Part shown: piece by piece, positions 1 to 9,607 of the stretch
How the letters are laid out: every line of letters starts with the position of its first letter
How positions within the stretch are numbered: position 1 is the stretch's first letter
Assembly: GCA_002319885.1 (NCBI GenBank)
Contig: DCFT01000087.1
Coordinates: 1-55,478 of the forward strand
Length of the DNA stretch: 55,478 nucleotides
Source of the DNA: Bacteroidales bacterium UBA1797
GTDB taxonomy: Bacteria; Bacteroidota; Bacteroidia; Bacteroidales; VadinHA17
Reading direction: 5' to 3'
The notes under the pieces: model-generated
The model's input: the letters and a program-made list of their open reading frames with translations, nothing else
The model's database searches: none
What the model was told of the DNA's origin: nothing
Made by a program: the position numbers and the translations under genes

Positions 1-2
1 TT

Positions 3-1097
3 GGTCATGCACTCGCATATAATTCATTTACATTTGGAGCATGGCGTGCTGCACTAGGTTTCACTGAAGCAGGTAACTTTCCAGCTGCAAATAAAACAAT
101 GGCAGTATGGTTCCCTAAAAAAGAGAGAGCTTATGCCACTGGCATTTACAATTCTGGTGCTAATATAGGTGCCATTGTAACGCCTCTGTTTGTTCCATGG
201 ATGGCAATACATTTGGGTTGGCAATGGGCTTTTATTTTTGTTGGCTTAATAGGTACTGTCTGGCTCTTTTTCTGGTATCGTATTTATGCTTCTCCCGAAG
301 AAAAACTTAAAGCAGGTGTACTGAGTCAAACCGAATATGACTATATCAATAGCGATTTAGATGAAAAAGAGGATAGCAAAGAAGAAGTGGGAAGGGTTCC
401 CTGGTCAAAGCTTCTGACATACCGGCAAACATGGTCATTCTTTTTTGGAAAGCTACTGACAGATGGGGTATGGTGGTTTTATTTATTCTGGTTACCGGCC
501 TTTCTGAGTGGCGAAAATGCACGGAAAATGGCTGAATATAAGTTACTAAATCCAGGCTTTACTGGTGTATTATCCGATGTTCCCGGAATAATCAGCTGGA
601 CCTTCGCGGTTGCTGTTGTTTATACAATCTCTACCTTCGGATCTGTTTTCGGAGGTTGGTTACCTAAAAGATTCATTAATAATGGAATGACTGCTTTCAA
701 AGCACGTAAATTATCGATGTTCATCTATGCATTATTCCCATTAACAGTACTATCAACAAGCTGGTTAGGTCAGTTTAATACCTGGTATGCAGTGCTCGTT
801 ATTGGTATTGCATGTGCAGCTCACCAGGCCTGGTCAGCAAATATTTTCACTACTGTAACTGATATGTTTCCCAAAAAAGCTGTAGCTTCTGTTACCGGAA
901 TTGGTGGCATGTCAGGCGCGATAGGAGGAATTATTATAGCTCAATGTGCCGGTCTCATTTTAAAATATTATTCCACGCTGGGTAAAATTGAACTGGGTTA
1001 TGGAATTCTGTTCATTTTTTGCGGAATTGCCTATATGCTGGCATGGATCATTATGCACTTTTTTGTGCCAACGATGAAACGTGTTGATAATCTATAA
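3..1097 (+). CDS. MFS transporter, hexuronate/sugar-acid type (5' end cut by window)
   Basis: This is the C-terminal part of a major facilitator superfamily permease. The reading frame is open from base 3, before the first ATG at 99, and those upstream codons read as normal transporter sequence (FTFGAWRAALGFTEAGNFPA), so the true start lies outside the window. The stretch GFTEAGNFPAANKTMAVWFP followed by ATGIYNSGANIGA is typical of the anion:cation symporter branch that contains the hexuronate transporter ExuT. Several hydrophobic membrane segments follow, split by a charged cytoplasmic loop (EEKLKAGVLS to EEVGRVPW). It should import a sugar acid at the inner membrane. A LacI-type regulator starts 24 bases downstream and a UxaE-like epimerase follows, which supports a hexuronate (galacturonate/glucuronate) substrate. 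The substrate is inferred from context and family resemblance only. Confidence 0.85.
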   Translation, partial: GHALAYNSFTFGAWRAALGFTEAGNFPAANKTMAVWFPKKERAYATGIYNSGANIGAIVTPLFVPWMAIHLGWQWAFIFVGLIGTVWLFFWYRIYASPEEKLKAGVLSQTEYDYINSDLDEKEDSKEEVGRVPWSKLLTYRQTWSFFFGKLLTDGVWWFYLFWLPAFLSGENARKMAEYKLLNPGFTGVLSDVPGIISWTFAVAVVYTISTFGSVFGGWLPKRFINNGMTAFKARKLSMFIYALFPLTVLSTSWLGQFNTWYAVLVIGIACAAHQAWSANIFTTVTDMFPKKAVASVTGIGGMSGAIGGIIIAQCAGLILKYYSTLGKIELGYGILFIFCGIAYMLAWIIMHFFVPTMKRVDNL

Positions 1098-1121
1098 GAT
1101 GAGTCACTGACTTAACTGACA

Positions 1122-2177
1122 ATGTCACAGAAGAAAGCAAGGATCAAAGATATTGCTACCATGGCCGGTGTCTCTATTGGCACTGTCGACCGTGTTATTC
1201 ATAACAGAGGTGAGGTGGCTGAAGAAACCAGGATAAGGGTCCAAAGGATCCTTACAGAAACCAACTACTCTCCTAACCTTATGGCCCAGGTTTTGAAATC
1301 AAAAAAAAGGTATCATCTTGTATCGCTACTTCCGGCATCAACCAACAATAATCAATTCTGGAAAAAACATCCCCTGGGGATGACCAGAGCAATTGAAGAA
1401 CTTGAACCTTTTCCTGTAACACTCAGTCAGGTGACCTTTGATATGCAGAGCGAGGAAGACTTTATGGAGAAGACTGGTACAGTACTGAAACTAAAACCCG
1501 ACGGTGTGCTCCTTGCACCTATATTTGAATCAGAATCAATTACATTTTGTTCACAACTTCAAAAGGATAAAGTTCCTTTTGTTTTTGTTGACGGCTATGT
1601 AAGCACTTCAGACTTCCTGGCATATACCGGCGAAGATATTTTTCAGAGCGGCAGGGTTGCCGGACAGCTGACTGATTTAATAACCCCCGAGAAAGACGAC
1701 ATCTTGATTGTTACGATTGCCAGAAATATTAAAAATGTCCATCACCTGAAACACCGGACCGAAGGATTTATGAGTTATTTCGAAAAATCAGGAAGAAATA
1801 CAGGGGAAAAAATCATTCTCAATATTTCTGACCCAGCTCCGCTTGCTGTAAAAAGTTCAATGGATCAAGCATTTATAGAAAACCCCGGTATCAGGTCAAT
1901 TTTTATAACAGGATCACGATCATATCTTATTGCTTTATACCTTCAGAAGAAAGGGTTTGAATCCATCAACCTGATAGGCTACGATCTTTTGGATACAAAT
2001 GTTAAGTTTTTAAAATCAGGTATTATCAGGTTTCTGATCGGTCAACGACCAGAGGAACAAACCTATAAAGGAATAAAAAAGTTATTCGAATTCATTTCAA
2101 TGCACAAGATTCCTGATAAGATTGAATATCTGCCAGTTGATATTGTGACATCTGAAAATGTTGCCTTTTTTTTATAA
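1122..2177 (+). CDS. LacI-family transcriptional regulator
   Basis: A 351-residue DNA-binding repressor/activator. Residues 8-28 (IKDIATMAGVSIGTVDRVIH) form the LacI helix-turn-helix, followed by the hinge helix region around YSPNLMAQVLKSKKRYHL (50-67). The rest is a periplasmic-binding-protein-like effector domain, including GVLLAPIF, VPFVFVDGYVS and the late GYDLLD segment. The length is normal for the family. The gene sits 24 bases after the transporter and 15 bases before the UxaE-like gene, so it is probably co-transcribed with them and senses a hexuronate intermediate. The effector cannot be read from sequence. The frame ends in a T-run (ccttttttttataa), so the last residues are AFFL. 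Confidence 0.9.
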   Translation: MSQKKARIKDIATMAGVSIGTVDRVIHNRGEVAEETRIRVQRILTETNYSPNLMAQVLKSKKRYHLVSLLPASTNNNQFWKKHPLGMTRAIEELEPFPVTLSQVTFDMQSEEDFMEKTGTVLKLKPDGVLLAPIFESESITFCSQLQKDKVPFVFVDGYVSTSDFLAYTGEDIFQSGRVAGQLTDLITPEKDDILIVTIARNIKNVHHLKHRTEGFMSYFEKSGRNTGEKIILNISDPAPLAVKSSMDQAFIENPGIRSIFITGSRSYLIALYLQKKGFESINLIGYDLLDTNVKFLKSGIIRFLIGQRPEEQTYKGIKKLFEFISMHKIPDKIEYLPVDIVTSENVAFFL

Positions 2178-2192
2178 ATTATCCTGAATACT

Positions 2193-3446
2193 ATGTTAAA
2201 ACTTGGAAAATATTCAGTGGGTCTTGGTGACAGATTCGGCCACCAGGGCAGGGCACAGGTAAAAGCAATTATGAAGGCCTCTGCAAAAGGCATTGAGATA
2301 ACCCCTGTTTGGAATAAATCGAACAGGGAACATATAACCATAGGCACACAACCCGGTGATGTAAGGGCTGAAGCTGATTCCGCAACCAAACTTGCACAAT
2401 ATAGCAAACCCTATTTTGTTGATGCTGATCATATAAATATTGATACTGTTGATAGATTTATTGAAAGTTCAGATTTTTTTACTATTGACGTAGCGTCGTA
2501 TATTGGTAAAAAAGCGGATGCAGGTGAAATTGACGAATTCGTTGCAAGTGTGGAAAAATATACCGGCAAACTGGAAATACCCGGGACAAAACTTTCGTTT
2601 ATAACTACAAAGCAGCAAATAGTTGAGATAGCTGAAAAGTATCTGTTTGCTGCAATCAAAGCCTTTGATATATATAGAAAAATTGAAAAGGCAAAAGGAA
2701 AACAGAATTTCATAACTGAGGTCTCAATGGACGAGGTCTCCCATCCTCAGACACCTGTTGAAATGTTTTACATTCTGAAAATGCTGGCTTCCAAAAACAT
2801 TCCACTCCAGACAATAGCTCCAAAATTCTCAGGACGCTTCAATAAAGGCGTTGATTATGCAGGCGACCCTCTTAAGTTTGCATCAGAGTTTGAATCGGAT
2901 CTGATGGTGATCGATTTTGCCATTAAAGAATTCGGACTTCCCGAAAATTTAAAAATGAGCATCCATTCTGGTTCAGATAAGTTTGCAATATATCCTTATA
3001 TAGGTTCAATAATCAAAAAGCATAATAAGGGAATTCATGTCAAAACAGCCGGTACAACATGGCTTGAAGAAGTTATAGGACTCGCGGAATCAGGAGGCGA
3101 GGCACTTATGTTCGTAAAAGAAATTTATATAAAATCTCTTGAAAAAATTGAAGAACTGTGTGCTCCATATGCAGATGTGATAGATATTAAGCTTTCTTTT
3201 CTTCCGTCAAAATCAGATGTATTGCTGTGGGATAATAACAGATTTGCCGCTTCTCTGAGACATGTACCCGGAAATAAAGACTATAATGCAAATATGAGGC
3301 AGCTGATTCATGTTGCCTACAAGTTGGCAGCATTAAAATTGGATGAGTATTATAAATTAATTGAAGCAAACGAAACCACTGTTTCACAATGTGTCTTTGA
3401 AAATATCTATTACAGGCACATCTGCAGATTATTTGACATTAAATAA
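2193..3446 (+). CDS. uxaE: Tagaturonate epimerase-like protein (UxaE family)
   Basis: A 417-residue protein resembling UxaE, the enzyme that interconverts D-tagaturonate and D-fructuronate in hexuronate catabolism (characterised in Thermotoga). Features I match to the family are GLGDRFG (10-16), VDADHI (76-81) followed by FFTIDV (95-100), the mid-region KFSGRFNKGVDYAGD (211-225) and HSGSDKFAIYP (258-268). Conserved Asp, His and Glu residues in these blocks are likely metal ligands of a TIM-barrel-type active site. It is encoded directly after a hexuronate-type permease and a LacI regulator, which fits the assignment. If correct, galacturonate could enter the glucuronate branch without the tagaturonate reductase/altronate dehydratase route. 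I recognised the family by recall, not by a search; a general sugar isomerase of related fold is the alternative. Confidence 0.7.
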   Translation: MLKLGKYSVGLGDRFGHQGRAQVKAIMKASAKGIEITPVWNKSNREHITIGTQPGDVRAEADSATKLAQYSKPYFVDADHINIDTVDRFIESSDFFTIDVASYIGKKADAGEIDEFVASVEKYTGKLEIPGTKLSFITTKQQIVEIAEKYLFAAIKAFDIYRKIEKAKGKQNFITEVSMDEVSHPQTPVEMFYILKMLASKNIPLQTIAPKFSGRFNKGVDYAGDPLKFASEFESDLMVIDFAIKEFGLPENLKMSIHSGSDKFAIYPYIGSIIKKHNKGIHVKTAGTTWLEEVIGLAESGGEALMFVKEIYIKSLEKIEELCAPYADVIDIKLSFLPSKSDVLLWDNNRFAASLRHVPGNKDYNANMRQLIHVAYKLAALKLDEYYKLIEANETTVSQCVFENIYYRHICRLFDIK

Positions 3447-3529
3447 TTTCAAAAGCGCAGAGACACTTTAAGGATCAGGACAATGATTTATTTACCAATT
3501 AACTGCCCAGCTATCTCATTATAAGCCTA

Positions 3530-5368
3530 TCACTCTAATGTTTTCATTCCTGAAATAATCTTTGGCTCTGTCTGGTAAAGATCAAAAACCATTATTTCGT
3601 TCATTCCTTCCCTCATCCATGTCGACGGGCAGAAGAGTCTTTTTTGAGGCCCTATATTCCAGTAGTTACCTAAATTGTGCCCATTAACCCATATAAGTCC
3701 CTTTGTAAAGTTAGAAAAATCGATATATGTGTCGGACCATAAATTCCCTCCAGCTCTTGACAATACAAAATTACCTCTGAAAAAGACTCCTGGTTTCTTA
3801 AGCGATATGCCTGATGATCTGAGATCCCAGATGAATTTTTTATCCATTGGAAGATTATAGATTTGCCAGTTTAGCAACGTCGTACCATCAAGTGTCACAC
3901 TATCGGTAATACCTTTTCTGTCTATAATATTCTTACCATAATTAAGACGACCCATCGCTTCAACAAATAACTCTAGTACTGGTTTCTCAACACTGCCTGC
4001 TGGAATATCAATTGAATTTATCCCCTCTCTTCTGTCGAGGTTTCCTATATAGTTGCCATTTAGAAAGACGGTAGCATAATCATGTATATCACTCACAACA
4101 AGTTTTCCACTCTTAGGTCCAGTAAGTTCAGTTTTATACAAAATAAAACCATGGTCCTGACCATATGCTTCGAATGATTCCGGATGAACAGAGTTCACAG
4201 GATTAGGAAGATCATCCCATATAGAGGAAAAGGGCTGCATTTCAATGGGGGTTAATTCAATAGCAGAAATTGACGGTGGTACAGGAAACAAATTTTCCCC
4301 TTTTGGAAGATATGAACCTATGAGATGTCGAAGAGAAAAATATTTTCCGGTAGGCTGCCCTTGTTCATTGATAGGAGCATCGTAATCGTAGCTTGTAACA
4401 TCAGGTTCATAGCCTTTTCCTCCGGAATTTGCACCGGCAGTATATCCGAAATTGGTTCCGCCCTGTATAACATATAAATTAAAAGATTTCTTGTTATCCA
4501 TCAGGAATTTAACCTGCGAAAGAAGATCTGCGGAGTCGCGTCTGGCCCATTTTTCTCCCCAGTGAGTCAACCATCCTGTATAAGTTTCGCTACTGAAAAC
4601 CGGCACACCAGGATTTATTTTTGCTGCAAGATCAAAATCCGCTAACGAACTTCCGGAATTCAGTCCGACAGCACTTCCGGGAAGAGACCCGGCTTCCAGC
4701 ATTTCTTTTGTTGGTCCGTCGCAGGTGAAGGTAGGAATATCAATTCCCAGCGATGCCCAGATCTCTTTCAGTTTCATAAGATAATTTCTGTCCTTACCGA
4801 AACTTCCATATTCATTTTCAATCTGTAACATCAATATTGGTCCCCCTTCTGTAACCAGAAAAGGCTTTATTACTTCCGAGAGTTTTCCAATATATCGTTC
4901 TGCTGCTGCCATATAGCGGGGATCTAAACTCCTAAGCTTAATATCCGGAATTTTAAGAAGGTATGAAGGAATTCCACCAAGATCCCATTCAGCGCAGACA
5001 TAAGGACCTGGTCGTAAGATAAGCCACATCCCCTCTTCCTGAACAATTTTGATAAATTCAGCCAGGTTATGGTTATCGGTAGTGAAATCAAATACCCCCT
5101 CTTCAGATTCATAGAAATTCCAAAACACATAAGCTGATATCGTATTGCAACCCATGGCTTTTGCCATTTGGATGCTGTGTCTCCAATATTCAGCTTGAAT
5201 CCTTGCAGGGTGCAATTCTCCGCTTATTATCTGAAACGGTTTCCGATCAAGCAGAAATTCTGAAGTCCCTAATTTGAATATGTGTTTTTTTGGTTTCTGA
5301 GCATTTGCAATTGCTGAGATAAAAACTAAGCTTATTAACACCACTAAAAACAAATTCCGTTTAATCAT
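3530..5368 (-). CDS. GH35 beta-galactosidase, secreted
   Basis: A 612-residue glycoside hydrolase family 35 enzyme that removes terminal beta-galactose from oligosaccharides. Residues 1-23 are a signal peptide (hydrophobic core LVVLISLVFISAIANA), so it acts in the periplasm or outside. The TIM barrel runs from about 30 to 350, with the acid/base in QIENEYGSFG (E186) and the nucleophile in FSSETYTGWLTHWGE (E261). The C-terminal part (about 400-610) contains jelly-roll-like segments such as VVSDIHDYATVFLNGNYIG and FTKGLIWVNGHNLGNYWNIG, which are common in GH35 enzymes. It is the last of three minus-strand genes; the ABC exporter gene upstream ends 38 bases before its start. There is no SusC/SusD pair in the window, so it is not part of a visible polysaccharide utilisation locus. 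Confidence 0.93.
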   Translation of the reverse strand: MIKRNLFLVVLISLVFISAIANAQKPKKHIFKLGTSEFLLDRKPFQIISGELHPARIQAEYWRHSIQMAKAMGCNTISAYVFWNFYESEEGVFDFTTDNHNLAEFIKIVQEEGMWLILRPGPYVCAEWDLGGIPSYLLKIPDIKLRSLDPRYMAAAERYIGKLSEVIKPFLVTEGGPILMLQIENEYGSFGKDRNYLMKLKEIWASLGIDIPTFTCDGPTKEMLEAGSLPGSAVGLNSGSSLADFDLAAKINPGVPVFSSETYTGWLTHWGEKWARRDSADLLSQVKFLMDNKKSFNLYVIQGGTNFGYTAGANSGGKGYEPDVTSYDYDAPINEQGQPTGKYFSLRHLIGSYLPKGENLFPVPPSISAIELTPIEMQPFSSIWDDLPNPVNSVHPESFEAYGQDHGFILYKTELTGPKSGKLVVSDIHDYATVFLNGNYIGNLDRREGINSIDIPAGSVEKPVLELFVEAMGRLNYGKNIIDRKGITDSVTLDGTTLLNWQIYNLPMDKKFIWDLRSSGISLKKPGVFFRGNFVLSRAGGNLWSDTYIDFSNFTKGLIWVNGHNLGNYWNIGPQKRLFCPSTWMREGMNEIMVFDLYQTEPKIISGMKTLE

Positions 5369-5405
5369 ATCTTTATCAAATATTTATATTCATAAAATCT
5401 ATACC

Positions 5406-7232
5406 TCAAATAGCTTGAAAACTGTGTAGTTTCCGATAAAATCCCTCCTGCTTCTCCATCAGCTCATTATGAGTGCCGGTTTCAACAATTCTGCCATCAT
5501 CAAGCACAACAATCAGATCAGCATTTTGTATAGTTGAAAGTCTGTGAGCAATTACCAGAGAGGTTCTGTTTTTCATTAATTTAAGTATCGCATCCTGAAC
5601 AAGTCTTTCCGATTCAGTGTCGAGGGCAGATGTAGCTTCATCGAGAATAAGAATTGGCGGATTAGCCATTATGGCTCTGGCAATACTGATTCGTTGCTTT
5701 TGACCGCCACTCAGTTTGTTTCCTGATTCTCCTACAAAATTTTCATAGCCTTTCTCAGTCTCCATAATGAATTCGTGTGCATTTGCGATATGAGCGGCAT
5801 TTTCTATTCTATCCATCTCAGCTGTTGCTACCCCGAAAGCTATATTCTCCTTAAAAGAAGTGTTGAACAAGATAGGATGCTGACTAACAATTCCCATAAG
5901 ATACCTTAAGTCCCTTATCTTCAGGTCGCGGATGTCAACTCCGTCAATAAGAATGCTACCTCTGTCGGGGTCCATAAACCTGGGGAGCATATCAGCCAGG
6001 GTTGATTTTCCTGCACCCGATTTACCAACAATAGCGAGAGTCTGACCTTTCCTTATTTTCAGGTTTATATCTTTTAGTACCGGCTCATTGTTGTAAGCAT
6101 ACCATACACCTTTAAATTCAATAGAATCGTTAAATCCACTAACAGGTATTGCATTCTCTTTCTCTGTTATAGTTTCCTCAGCATCCAGTACCTGATCGAT
6201 CCTGTCAATTGAAGCCATACCCTTCTGAATAGCAAAATATGCTGTTGTTATATTTTTAGCAGGCTGAATTATCTGTGAAAACACTGTAAGATAAACGATG
6301 AGGTCAGCCGGCGCCATTTTCCCCGAGCCGTGAAGAACCAGTGACCCTCCAACATAAAGGATTATTAATATAACGATAGTTGAAAGAAATTCGCTAAGAG
6401 GGGTAGCCAGGTAAGCTTTTCTGATTACTCTTTTGAATACCTTTGAATATCGTTCATTAGAGTCTGAGAACTGGGTCTTCATTTTTTCCTCAGCATTGAA
6501 TCCCTTAACAATCCTTAATCCCGTAAGCGTTTCTTCTACAACTGTAAGGAGTTTTCCAAGATTCTGCTGACCGGTAAGTGACGAAGATCTTAAAGTACGG
6601 CTTGCACGTCCTATCAGCCAGCCACTTGCCGGGAGAAGAACAAGAGCAAAAAGAGTTAATTCGTAAGATGATACAAAAAGATAGATAACAAGAACAACGA
6701 TCAGTATGGGGTCCCTGAACATCATGGTAAGTGATGACATGATGGAGACCTCAATTTCCTGAACATCGTTAGACACTCTGGTCATCACATCTCCTTTTCT
6801 TGCGTCTGTAAAGAAAGACAGAGGCAATTTGAGAATCTTTTCATAAAGTTTTTTTCTAAGATCTCTTACAGTGCTTGCCCTGATGAATGCCATACAATTA
6901 TTAGCGAGAAAAATAAATGTATTTTTGAAGAGGCTTGCGACTAAAACTACGAGCACCGCCAGTAACAAAGCACCGGTTGGTCCGTATTTGCCAATAAAAG
7001 TCGCCAGAATGTAATTTTGAAATTTGTCTATGTAAGCTGGATTTAGTTGAAATGGGCCAGGATCAGGAAGCGCAACGATTTTTTCGAAATTGAACAATAC
7101 GTTTAAGAAAGGTTTTATAAGTGAGAAAGTGATCAGTGTAAATACTGCTGCAAGAACATTATATAGAATATTTTTTATTGCCGACCATTTATATGGTGCA
7201 ATATATTTAAGCAGCAATTTTATGTTATTCAT
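5406..7232 (-). CDS. MsbA-like ABC exporter (fused membrane and ATPase domains)
   Basis: A 608-residue half-size ABC exporter. The membrane domain (about 15-335) has six predicted helices, with hydrophobic runs near 22-40, 86-110, 172-200 and 283-300. The nucleotide-binding domain (about 370-605) shows Walker A GKSGAGKST (403-411), the signature LSGGQ (507-511) with QKQRISIARAI, Walker B ILILDEA (527-533) and the switch His in LVIAHRLST. The family exports lipid A, other lipids or drugs; in Bacteroidota single copies of this type are usually annotated MsbA-like lipid flippases. The substrate is not determined here. It starts 15 bases after the purB stop on the same strand, so purB, this gene and the GH35 gene may share a transcript. 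Confidence 0.9.
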   Translation of the reverse strand: MNNIKLLLKYIAPYKWSAIKNILYNVLAAVFTLITFSLIKPFLNVLFNFEKIVALPDPGPFQLNPAYIDKFQNYILATFIGKYGPTGALLLAVLVVLVASLFKNTFIFLANNCMAFIRASTVRDLRKKLYEKILKLPLSFFTDARKGDVMTRVSNDVQEIEVSIMSSLTMMFRDPILIVVLVIYLFVSSYELTLFALVLLPASGWLIGRASRTLRSSSLTGQQNLGKLLTVVEETLTGLRIVKGFNAEEKMKTQFSDSNERYSKVFKRVIRKAYLATPLSEFLSTIVILIILYVGGSLVLHGSGKMAPADLIVYLTVFSQIIQPAKNITTAYFAIQKGMASIDRIDQVLDAEETITEKENAIPVSGFNDSIEFKGVWYAYNNEPVLKDINLKIRKGQTLAIVGKSGAGKSTLADMLPRFMDPDRGSILIDGVDIRDLKIRDLRYLMGIVSQHPILFNTSFKENIAFGVATAEMDRIENAAHIANAHEFIMETEKGYENFVGESGNKLSGGQKQRISIARAIMANPPILILDEATSALDTESERLVQDAILKLMKNRTSLVIAHRLSTIQNADLIVVLDDGRIVETGTHNELMEKQEGFYRKLHSFQAI

Positions 7233-7247
7233 TTAATTCATTTTTGA

Positions 7248-8591
7248 TTAAAAACCTGTGTAATTGAAGGGAGTGATTGCTTTCAGTTCGTTTTTCACCG
7301 TCTCACTCAGATCCAGGCTTTCAATGAAATTAGATATTGATTCAAAAGTGATTTTCTGATTTGTGCGGGTGAGATCGAGAAGAGCCTCATATGGATTCGG
7401 ATAACCTTCTCTTCGCAATATTGTCTGTATTGCTTCCGCAACGACAGCCCAGTTATTATCCAGGTCACTTTTTATTTTTTCAGTATTTACAATAAGTTTA
7501 TTCAGGCCTTTCAATAATGAATTAAAGGCTATTAATGAATGACCTATGGGGACTCCGATATTTCTTAAGACCGTAGAATCCGAAAGGTCACGCTGGAGTC
7601 TCGATATCGGCAATTTCATTGAAAAATGTTCAAAAATTGCATTTGCGTATCCAAGATTACCTTCGCCATTTTCAAAATCAATCGGATTAACTTTGTGAGG
7701 CATTGCCGATGAGCCGATCTCTCCTTTCCTTATTTTTTGTCTGAAATAGTCCATCGAAATATATAACCAGATGTCGCGGGCCATATCGGTGAGTATGATA
7801 TTTATCCTGCGCATATTATCAAATAAGGCAGCAAGATTATCATAATGCTCGATCTGGGTAGTTGGATGAGAACGTTCGAGGCCAAGTTCCTCATTCACAA
7901 AATTATTTGCAAAAGCAATCCAGTCTATCTCAGGATAAGCAACTTTATGTGCATTGAAATTTCCTGTCGCACCACCGAACTTTGCAGAATATGGTATTTG
8001 TCCGAAATATTTTGTTTGTCCGTCAATTCTTGCAATAAATACTTCAATCTCTTTTCCCAGCCTCGTTGGAGTAGCCGGCTGTCCGTGTGTTCGAGCAAGC
8101 ATCGGTATATCCTTCCACTCGCTGGCATAAGCAGCAAGTGTTTCACGCAACTCATAAAGTACTGGAAAATACACATTTATCATCGCATCCTTTATTGATA
8201 AAGGGATTGCTGTATTGTTAATGTCTTGTGAAGTAAGGCCAAAATGAACAAATTCGCTCCACTTTCCCCAGCCGGATTGAAAAAATCTTTCTTTCAGAAA
8301 ATATTCTATTGCCTTTATATCATGGTTGGTTATTTTCTCTCTTTCCTTTATTTTTTCAGCATCAGTCAGATCAAAGTCTTCATAAATTGACCTCAGTATC
8401 TTGAAATTATCCTTTTTAAAATCCTGAAGCTGGGGAAGAGGTATTTCACAAAGGGCAATAAAATATTCTATTTCTACCATCAACCGGTATTTGATTAAAC
8501 CGAATTCAGAAAAATACAGGTCGAGTTCGTCAACTTTTTGTCTGTATCTTCCATCAAGAGGAGATATGGCAGTAAGAAAATTTAATTCCAT
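7248..8591 (-). CDS. purB: Adenylosuccinate lyase
   Basis: A 447-residue lyase of the fumarase/aspartase superfamily. It cleaves SAICAR to AICAR plus fumarate and adenylosuccinate to AMP plus fumarate in purine synthesis, in the cytosol. The N-terminus LTAISPLDGRYRQKVDEL is the classic PurB start of the longer, E. coli-like subgroup. THGQPATPTRLGKE (168-181) and the flexible signature loop GSSAMPHKVNPIDFEN (293-308), carrying the catalytic Ser, are intact. The gene is divergent from mqnA with a 77-base shared spacer that holds a candidate minus-strand promoter box (8633-8640). It is the first gene of a minus-strand run with the ABC exporter 15 bases downstream. Confidence 0.97.
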   Translation of the reverse strand: MELNFLTAISPLDGRYRQKVDELDLYFSEFGLIKYRLMVEIEYFIALCEIPLPQLQDFKKDNFKILRSIYEDFDLTDAEKIKEREKITNHDIKAIEYFLKERFFQSGWGKWSEFVHFGLTSQDINNTAIPLSIKDAMINVYFPVLYELRETLAAYASEWKDIPMLARTHGQPATPTRLGKEIEVFIARIDGQTKYFGQIPYSAKFGGATGNFNAHKVAYPEIDWIAFANNFVNEELGLERSHPTTQIEHYDNLAALFDNMRRINIILTDMARDIWLYISMDYFRQKIRKGEIGSSAMPHKVNPIDFENGEGNLGYANAIFEHFSMKLPISRLQRDLSDSTVLRNIGVPIGHSLIAFNSLLKGLNKLIVNTEKIKSDLDNNWAVVAEAIQTILRREGYPNPYEALLDLTRTNQKITFESISNFIESLDLSETVKNELKAITPFNYTGF

Positions 8592-8632
8592 TTTTTATCA
8601 GATTGGTGTTTCACTTGTTATACGTATAATTA

Positions 8633-8640
8633 CAAAAGTA
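8633..8640 (-). promoter_or_regulatory. Candidate Bacteroidota -7 box for purB
   Basis: Read on the minus strand this is TACTTTTG, a perfect match to the Bacteroidota -7 consensus TAnnTTTG, lying 41 bases before the purB start codon. I see no good -33 TTTG at the usual spacing, so it is only a candidate. Confidence 0.3.
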
Positions 8641-8668
8641 CTATTTTAGATGTTGTAAAAAAAAAGGT

Positions 8669-9424
8669 ATGGATAAAATCAGAATTTCAGCAGTCAAATA
8701 TGCAAACACATATCCATTTATATATGGATTGATGGAAAGCGGATTCGAGAAAAAGGTAATTCTCGAGACTGATCATCCGGCCGATTGTGCTGCGAAACTG
8801 ATTGGCATGAGAGCTGATATTGGTCTCATTCCTGTGGCAGCTCTGCCGCAAGTGAAAGATTATAATATTATAAGCGATTATTGCATAGGCGCCAACGGAA
8901 ATGTAAAAACTGTAATGCTGTTAAGCAACTGCCCTTTTAATGATATTCGGAATATTTATCTTGATTATCGGTCACAGTCATCAATAAATCTTACTAAAGT
9001 CCTGGCAAAAAACAGCTGGAAAAGGGAATTCAGATGGATCAGCACTTCCAAAACATTTGATTTTCTGAATATTGGTCTCAATGAAGCTGTCGTATTAATC
9101 GGCGACCAGTGCTTTGAATATGAGAACAGTTTCAGTCATAAGATTGACCTTGCAAATGAGTGGAATAAATTTTCAGGTCTTCCGTTTGTCTTCGCCTGCT
9201 GGACAGCTAACAGGGAGCTCGACAGTAAATTTATTAAGGAATTCAACGAAGCATTATCCCTTGGAGTTAATAATATTGATGGTGTAGTTGACAGGTTTGG
9301 TAATACAGGAATAATAAACGGGGAAAATCTCAAAAGATATCTTCTTGAGAATATTGATTTCAATTTCAATGAAGATAAAAAAGCAGGACTAAAGCTGTTT
9401 CTGAAGTTGATGGGGGAAATTTAA
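8669..9424 (+). CDS. mqnA: Chorismate dehydratase MqnA (futalosine menaquinone pathway)
   Basis: A 251-residue member of the MqnA/MqnD periplasmic-binding-like fold. MqnA converts chorismate to 3-(1-carboxyvinyloxy)benzoate, the first step of the futalosine route to menaquinone. Family features are the start RISAVKYANTYPFIYGL, the block DCAAKLIGMRADIGLIPVAA (the substrate-binding Ser/Asp region) and SDYCIGANGNVKTVMLLS. The length is usual for MqnA. The gene is divergent from purB. No other mqn genes lie in the window; in Bacteroidota they are often scattered. This implies the organism makes menaquinone for anaerobic or aerobic respiration by the alternative pathway rather than the MenFDHCEB route. 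Confidence 0.9.
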   Translation: MDKIRISAVKYANTYPFIYGLMESGFEKKVILETDHPADCAAKLIGMRADIGLIPVAALPQVKDYNIISDYCIGANGNVKTVMLLSNCPFNDIRNIYLDYRSQSSINLTKVLAKNSWKREFRWISTSKTFDFLNIGLNEAVVLIGDQCFEYENSFSHKIDLANEWNKFSGLPFVFACWTANRELDSKFIKEFNEALSLGVNNIDGVVDRFGNTGIINGENLKRYLLENIDFNFNEDKKAGLKLFLKLMGEI

Positions 9425-9607
9425 ATAACTCGCTACTTTGCTGCAAAACATAGAAGTTTTCAATACCAGGGAGTGATTTAATAATATTCTTTATTATCCC
9501 ATCCCTAAATCCACTAAGAAGGACTTTATAAATTGTTTCTTTTAAAGGCCCTCATAGGGGAGAAATATGAAGGTTGACTTATATTAAAGATTGAAATAGA
9601 ATTTATT

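Noticed and set aside
2063..2407. Minus-strand open frame across the LacI/UxaE gene junction
   Set aside because: It overlaps two well-supported plus-strand genes, has no recognisable domain and shows the composition of a shadow frame.
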